Assembly: GCF_006717045.1 (NCBI RefSeq)
Contig: NZ_VFPH01000003.1
Location: 620,001 to 684,000 of the forward strand
Length of the DNA stretch: 64,000 nt
Reading direction: 5' to 3'
Source: Pseudonocardia cypriaca
GTDB lineage: Bacteria; Actinomycetota; Actinomycetes; Mycobacteriales; Pseudonocardiaceae
The position numbers and the translations under genes are program-made. Positions within the stretch are counted from its first letter, which is position 1, and each line of letters opens with the position of its first letter. Under the pieces are notes generated by a model. It saw only the letters and a program-made list of their open reading frames with translations. It ran no database searches and had not been told where the DNA came from. Below are positions 60,406 through 64,000 of the stretch, piece after piece.

Positions 60406-61827
60406 ATGCCGTCAGGCTCCACGCAGTCCGCCGATTTCGTCGTCGTGGCCAACCGGCTGCCAGTCGATCTCGAGAAGCTGCCCGACGGCACCCAGCGCTG
60501 GAAGCGCAGCCCTGGTGGTCTCGTCACGGCTCTCGAACCGATGCTCCGCAGCCGCGACGGCGCGTGGGTCGGCTGGCCGGGCCTGCCCGACGCGGACGTC
60601 GAGCCGCTCGTGGAGGACGGGCTGCACCTGCACCCCGTCGGCCTCTCGGCGCAGGAGGTCGAGGAGTACTACGAGGGCTTCTCCAACGGCACCCTGTGGC
60701 CGCTCTACCACGACGTGGTCGCCCCACCCGCGTTCCACCGGCACTGGTGGCAGACCTACGTGCGGGTCAACCAGCGGTTCGCCGAGGTCGTGGCGCAGGT
60801 CGCCGCGAAGGGCGCCACGGTCTGGGTGCAGGACTACCAGCTCCAGCTGCTCCCGGCCGCGCTGCGCGAGCTGCGGCCCGACCTGCGCATCGGGTTCTTC
60901 CTGCACATCCCCTTCCCACCCACCGAGCTGTTCATGCAGCTCCCGTGGCGCAAGCACATCGTGGAGGGCCTCCTCGGTGCCGACCTCGTCGGCTTCCACA
61001 CCCCCGGCGGCGCCCGCAACTTCCGCTGGCTCGCCACGAGGCTCGCCGGCGCCAACCCGGGCCATGGCCGCACCGAGGTCATGGTGGGCGACCGCACGGT
61101 CAAGCTCGGGGCGTTCCCGATCTCGATCGACTCCGGCAACCTGGACCGGTTGTCCCGCAACCCGGACGTCCTGGAGCGCGCGAAGCAGATCCGCGCCGAC
61201 CTCGGCGACCCGGAGCGGGTCGTGCTCGGCGTCGACCGCCTCGACTACACCAAGGGCATCGACGTGCGGTTGCGCGCGTTCGAGGAGCTGCTCGTCGAGG
61301 ACCGGATCAGTCCCGAGGACACGGTGATGATCCAGCTGGCCACACCGAGCCGGGAGCGCGTCGAGCACTACCAGAAGATGCGCAACGACATCGAGCAGTC
61401 CGTGGGCCGGATCAACGGCGAGTACGCGCGGGTCGGGCACCCGGCTGTGCACTACCTGCACCAGTCGCTCCCGCGGGAGGAGCTGGTCGCGTTCTTCGTG
61501 GCCGCCGACGTCATGCTCGTCACGCCTCTGCGCGACGGGATGAACCTGGTCGCCAAGGAGTACGTGGCCTGCCGCCACGACAACGGCGGCGTCCTCGTGC
61601 TGTCGGAATTCGCGGGCGCAGCCCTCGAGCTCAAGGACGCGATACTGGTCAACCCGCACGACACCGACGGCGTCAAGAACGCGCTCCACGCCGCCCTCAC
61701 CATCGACCCGGACGAGGGCCGCCGGCGGATGCGCGCGCTGCGCAGGCAGGTGCTGAGCCACGACGTCGACCGGTGGGCGCGCACGTTCCTCGACGCGCTC
61801 GGCCTCCCGCCCGCGGACGAGGCCTGA
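60406..61827 (+). CDS. otsA: Trehalose-6-phosphate synthase OtsA
   Basis: A 473-residue GT20 glycosyltransferase joining a nucleotide-activated glucose with glucose-6-phosphate. RSPGGLVTALEPML, WVQDYQLQLLPAALRE, IGFFLHIPFPPTELF, GVDRLDYTKGIDVRLRAFEELL and PLRDGMNLVAKEYVA are all family signatures. GAGGAGGAAC precedes the ATG at 60406. Followed 2 bases later by otsB, forming the OtsAB trehalose pathway. Confidence 0.97.
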   Translation: MPSGSTQSADFVVVANRLPVDLEKLPDGTQRWKRSPGGLVTALEPMLRSRDGAWVGWPGLPDADVEPLVEDGLHLHPVGLSAQEVEEYYEGFSNGTLWPLYHDVVAPPAFHRHWWQTYVRVNQRFAEVVAQVAAKGATVWVQDYQLQLLPAALRELRPDLRIGFFLHIPFPPTELFMQLPWRKHIVEGLLGADLVGFHTPGGARNFRWLATRLAGANPGHGRTEVMVGDRTVKLGAFPISIDSGNLDRLSRNPDVLERAKQIRADLGDPERVVLGVDRLDYTKGIDVRLRAFEELLVEDRISPEDTVMIQLATPSRERVEHYQKMRNDIEQSVGRINGEYARVGHPAVHYLHQSLPREELVAFFVAADVMLVTPLRDGMNLVAKEYVACRHDNGGVLVLSEFAGAALELKDAILVNPHDTDGVKNALHAALTIDPDEGRRRMRALRRQVLSHDVDRWARTFLDALGLPPADEA

Positions 61828-61829
61828 GC

Positions 61830-62591
61830 ATGACCGACCTCGAGGCGGCCGTTCAGGCGCTCGCCGGTGTCCCCCGCCTGCTCGTGGCACTCGACTTCGA
61901 CGGGGTGCTCGCCCCGATCGTCCCCGTCCCGTCGGAGGCGCGGCCGCTCCCGGAGAGCGCGGCGGCGATGGAGGAGCTGGCAGCCCTGCCCGGCACCACG
62001 GTCGCGTTGCTGTCGGGCCGCGGGCGGGCCGACCTGGCCGCCGTCTCCGGCTTCGGAAGCCCGGTCCGGTTGATCGGCAGCCACGGCAGCGAGTTCGACG
62101 CCGACGGCTCCTCCCTGCTCGACGACGAGCAGCGCGAGCGTCTCGATCGGCTGGCGGCCGAGCTGCGGCAGCTCGTCGACGGCGAGCCGGGCGTCACGCT
62201 GGAGGCCAAGCCCGCGGGCGTGGCCGTGCACGTCCGGAACGCGCCGCCCGACGTCGGCACCCGCGTGCTCGACGCCGTGCGCGCCGGCCCGGCCACGTGG
62301 CACGGGATCGAGGCCACCCCTGGGAAGGCCGTGCTCGACCTGTCCGTCGCCCGGATGGACAAGGGCGCGGCGCTCGAGCTGCTCCGCGAGGGCGAGGCCG
62401 CCGACGCCGTGCTGTTCGCGGGCGACGACGTCACCGACGAGACGGTGTTCGCCCGCCTGCGGCCGGGCGACGTCGGTGTGAAGGTCGGGCCGGGTGACAC
62501 GGCCGCGCAGCACCGGGTGGACGCGCCGCCGGACATCACCGCGCTGCTGCAGCAGCTGGTCGAGGCCCGCAGGCGACGTTCCGAGTCGTGA
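61830..62591 (+). CDS. otsB: Trehalose-6-phosphate phosphatase OtsB
   Basis: A 253-residue HAD phosphatase releasing trehalose. Motif I LDFDGVLAPIV (nucleophile Asp about 21), motif II LLSGRGRADL, GSHGSEF typical of OtsB, a Lys in KGAALELL and motif IV FAGDDVTDETVF. It starts 2 bases after the otsA stop and is surely co-transcribed. Confidence 0.96.
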   Translation: MTDLEAAVQALAGVPRLLVALDFDGVLAPIVPVPSEARPLPESAAAMEELAALPGTTVALLSGRGRADLAAVSGFGSPVRLIGSHGSEFDADGSSLLDDEQRERLDRLAAELRQLVDGEPGVTLEAKPAGVAVHVRNAPPDVGTRVLDAVRAGPATWHGIEATPGKAVLDLSVARMDKGAALELLREGEAADAVLFAGDDVTDETVFARLRPGDVGVKVGPGDTAAQHRVDAPPDITALLQQLVEARRRRSES

Positions 62592-62618
62592 TCACGCGGG
62601 ATACCTCCGATCACACAT

Positions 62619-62647
62619 CTTGTCAATGACAAGACCTGAGGTAGGGT
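62619..62647 (+). promoter_or_regulatory. Promoter and TetR-type operator
   Basis: CTTGTCAATGACAAG (62619-62633) is a 15-base inverted repeat with 7-base arms. It contains the -35 TTGTCA (62620-62625). After 16 bases comes TAGGGT (62642-62647), 6 bases before the ATG. Self-repression of the next gene is likely. Confidence 0.7.
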
Positions 62648-62653
62648 GGGCGG

Positions 62654-63214
62654 ATGCCCTACCACCACGGTGACCTCCGCCGCGCCTTGCTCGACACCGC
62701 GCTCGAGGCCATCGGGGAGCAGGGCCCAGCAGCCGTCAGCCTCCGCGATGTCGCGCGCCGCGCCGGGGTCTCGCACGCCGCACCGACCCACCACTTCCGC
62801 GACAAGACCGGACTGCTCACGGCCCTCGCGGCCGAGGGCTGGTCGCTGCTCGCCGACTCGCTCGAGGAGGCGGTCAGGCGCGAGGACGACTTCGCCGAGC
62901 TCGGTGTCGCGTACGTGGTGTTCGCGACCTCGCACCCCGCCCACTTCGCCGTGATGCGGGCCCCCGGACTCGCGCGGGCCGACGACCCCGACCTGGATGC
63001 CGCGATGGGCCGCGCGCGTGAGCAGCTGCGATCCGGCGTGCAGCGGTTCGAGGCGGGCAGCACGCGCGACACCGACACCACGGCGCTGACCGCGTGGTCG
63101 CTCGTCCACGGCCTCGCCGCCCTGATCCTGGAAGGCGCGATCCCGCTGAAGCCGGACACGGACGTGACGGAACTCGCCAGGGCGGTGACGGCCCGCCTGC
63201 GCCCGCCCTCCTGA
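62654..63214 (+). CDS. TetR-family transcriptional regulator
   Basis: A 186-residue repressor. YHHGDLRRALLDTALEAIGEQGPAAVSLRDVARRAGVSHAAPTHHFRDKTGLL is the HTH (about 3-55). A TetR_C_33-like effector domain follows (VAYVVFATSHPAHFAVM). Leaderless-type start at 62654 and an operator over its own -35. Converges on the LacI gene with a 3-base gap. Target genes unknown. Confidence 0.9.
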   Translation: MPYHHGDLRRALLDTALEAIGEQGPAAVSLRDVARRAGVSHAAPTHHFRDKTGLLTALAAEGWSLLADSLEEAVRREDDFAELGVAYVVFATSHPAHFAVMRAPGLARADDPDLDAAMGRAREQLRSGVQRFEAGSTRDTDTTALTAWSLVHGLAALILEGAIPLKPDTDVTELARAVTARLRPPS

Positions 63215-63217
63215 CCG

Positions 63218-64000
63218 TCACCAACCGGAGAAGAAGCGCTCCTCGACCCGCGGGCGGCCGCTCGTCGTGCCGACGACCAGCTCGGTGGGCAGGGTCACCC
63301 GGCGCGGGCGGTTGCGCTCGCCGCGCTCCAGCAGCAGCTCGCCCGCCACCCGGCCCTTCTCCAGCACCGGCTGGCGAACGGTGGTGAGCCCGGCCCGTTC
63401 CGCCTCGGGCACCCCGTCGAAACCGGTGATCGTGAGCTGGTCGGGCACGTTGAGGTCGCGATCGGCGGCGTGGCGCAGCGCGCCGAGGGCGAGGATGTCG
63501 GAGGTGCAGACCAGGGCGGTGATGTCGGGGTGGGCCGCGAGCATCGCGGCGGCCGCGTCCTGCCCGGCGTCGACGCTGTGCTCGAAGCGCTCGTGGACGG
63601 GCACGTCGGCCCAGTCGACCCCCACCTCGGCCAGCCCGTCGCAGATCCCCGCGAGCCGGTCGCGCTGCACCGGGTAGGTGGCGTTCGCCTGCCGCTCCGG
63701 GCTGGCGGGACCGTCGTTGTGGCCGGCGGCGAGGCGCATGCACAGCACCCCGACCCGGCGGTGGCCGAGCCCCGTGAGATGCCGGGTGAGCGCGAGCATC
63801 CCCGCCCGGTCGTCGACGCCGACCCGGTCGACGCCCTCGACCCCCATCGGCTGGTCGCACACGACCGTGGGCACGGGCCGCTCGAGCACGGCGAGGAAGT
63901 GCGGGTCGTCCTCCCGCACGGAGTAGACGACGAAGCCGTCGACGCCCGCCTGGTGCACCGCGGTGACGTCGGCCTGGTCGGGGCTGACCGGCACCAACAG
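63218..64000 (-). CDS. LacI-family transcriptional regulator, C-terminal part
   Basis: At least 260 residues of the ligand-binding domain; the N-terminal HTH is beyond the right edge. Readable features: GVDGFVVYSVREDDPHF, DDRAGMLALTRHLTGLGHRRVGVLC, ITALVCTSDILALGALRHAADRDLNVPDQLTITGFDGVPEAERAGLTTVRQP. Typical sugar-type repressor. The effector is unknown and no transporter is visible. Confidence 0.88.
   Translation of the reverse strand: MLVPVSPDQADVTAVHQAGVDGFVVYSVREDDPHFLAVLERPVPTVVCDQPMGVEGVDRVGVDDRAGMLALTRHLTGLGHRRVGVLCMRLAAGHNDGPASPERQANATYPVQRDRLAGICDGLAEVGVDWADVPVHERFEHSVDAGQDAAAAMLAAHPDITALVCTSDILALGALRHAADRDLNVPDQLTITGFDGVPEAERAGLTTVRQPVLEKGRVAGELLLERGERNRPRRVTLPTELVVGTTSGRPRVEERFFSGW

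Overview
The window is high-GC actinobacterial chromosome, about 70% G+C by eye and falling visibly only in part of 55-58.3 kb. Mycothiol-type and F420-type enzyme families, an ectABCD operon, a GroEL2-type chaperonin with CIRCE boxes, and the gene neighbourhood groEL - moeA - psd - pssA - CDC48-like ATPase - LytR_C protein - DUF3263 protein - def (a neighbourhood also known from Mycobacterium) point to the order Pseudonocardiales, perhaps Pseudonocardia or a relative. The genus is inference. Many genes have a TAnnnT hexamer 6-8 nt before the start codon and no Shine-Dalgarno sequence, as expected for leaderless transcripts.

Layout. 0-5 kb: partial NIT-type sensor kinase, XPB helicase, and a GAF histidine kinase with a NarL-type regulator. 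5-10 kb: a tightly overlapping livFGHMK-like ABC operon. 10-16.6 kb: PspC, LtrA, MarR with an LLM oxidoreductase and shared operator boxes, DUF2000, AraC, LacI and a quinone oxidoreductase. 16.6-27.5 kb: the housekeeping block (groEL, csp, moeA, psd, pssA, AAA ATPase, LytR_C, DUF3263, def). 27.5-33.4 kb: a 166-bp hairpin repeat, a mycothiol-dependent-type enzyme, an ECF41 sigma factor, a GerMN lipoprotein, and thiamine genes thiG-thiS-thiO under a TPP riboswitch with divergent thiE. 33.4-40.8 kb: membrane proteins, SGNH hydrolase, ectABCD, SDR and a GYD protein. 40.8-55 kb: an accessory run of small enzymes (hydrolases, second ECF41 factor, flavoproteins, methyltransferase, TetR with a metallo-beta-lactamase-fold protein). 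58.8-64 kb: tRNA-Thr, ThrE-like exporter, otsA-otsB, TetR and a partial LacI.

The most interesting region is 55,038-58,828. A 48-bp direct repeat, one copy forming the 3' part of an intact tRNA-Thr(TGT), brackets a 3.7-kb island with no visible integrase. On the minus strand it carries an operon of a CD-NTase-like nucleotidyltransferase, a stand-alone E2-like protein (no E1) and a small single-pass membrane protein. Divergently it encodes an XRE repressor and an ImmA/IrrE metallopeptidase, with a perfect 14-bp palindrome just before the repressor start. This matches the logic of a type II-short CBASS anti-phage system controlled by a CapH/CapP-like repressor-protease switch. The effector is not a recognised family. 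These functional calls rest on motifs read by eye.

For osmoprotection the window holds both ectoine/5-hydroxyectoine synthesis (ectABCD, with a perfect TGTGA-N6-TCACA site upstream) and trehalose synthesis (otsA-otsB). The remaining accessory genes are mostly redox enzymes paired with their own regulators.
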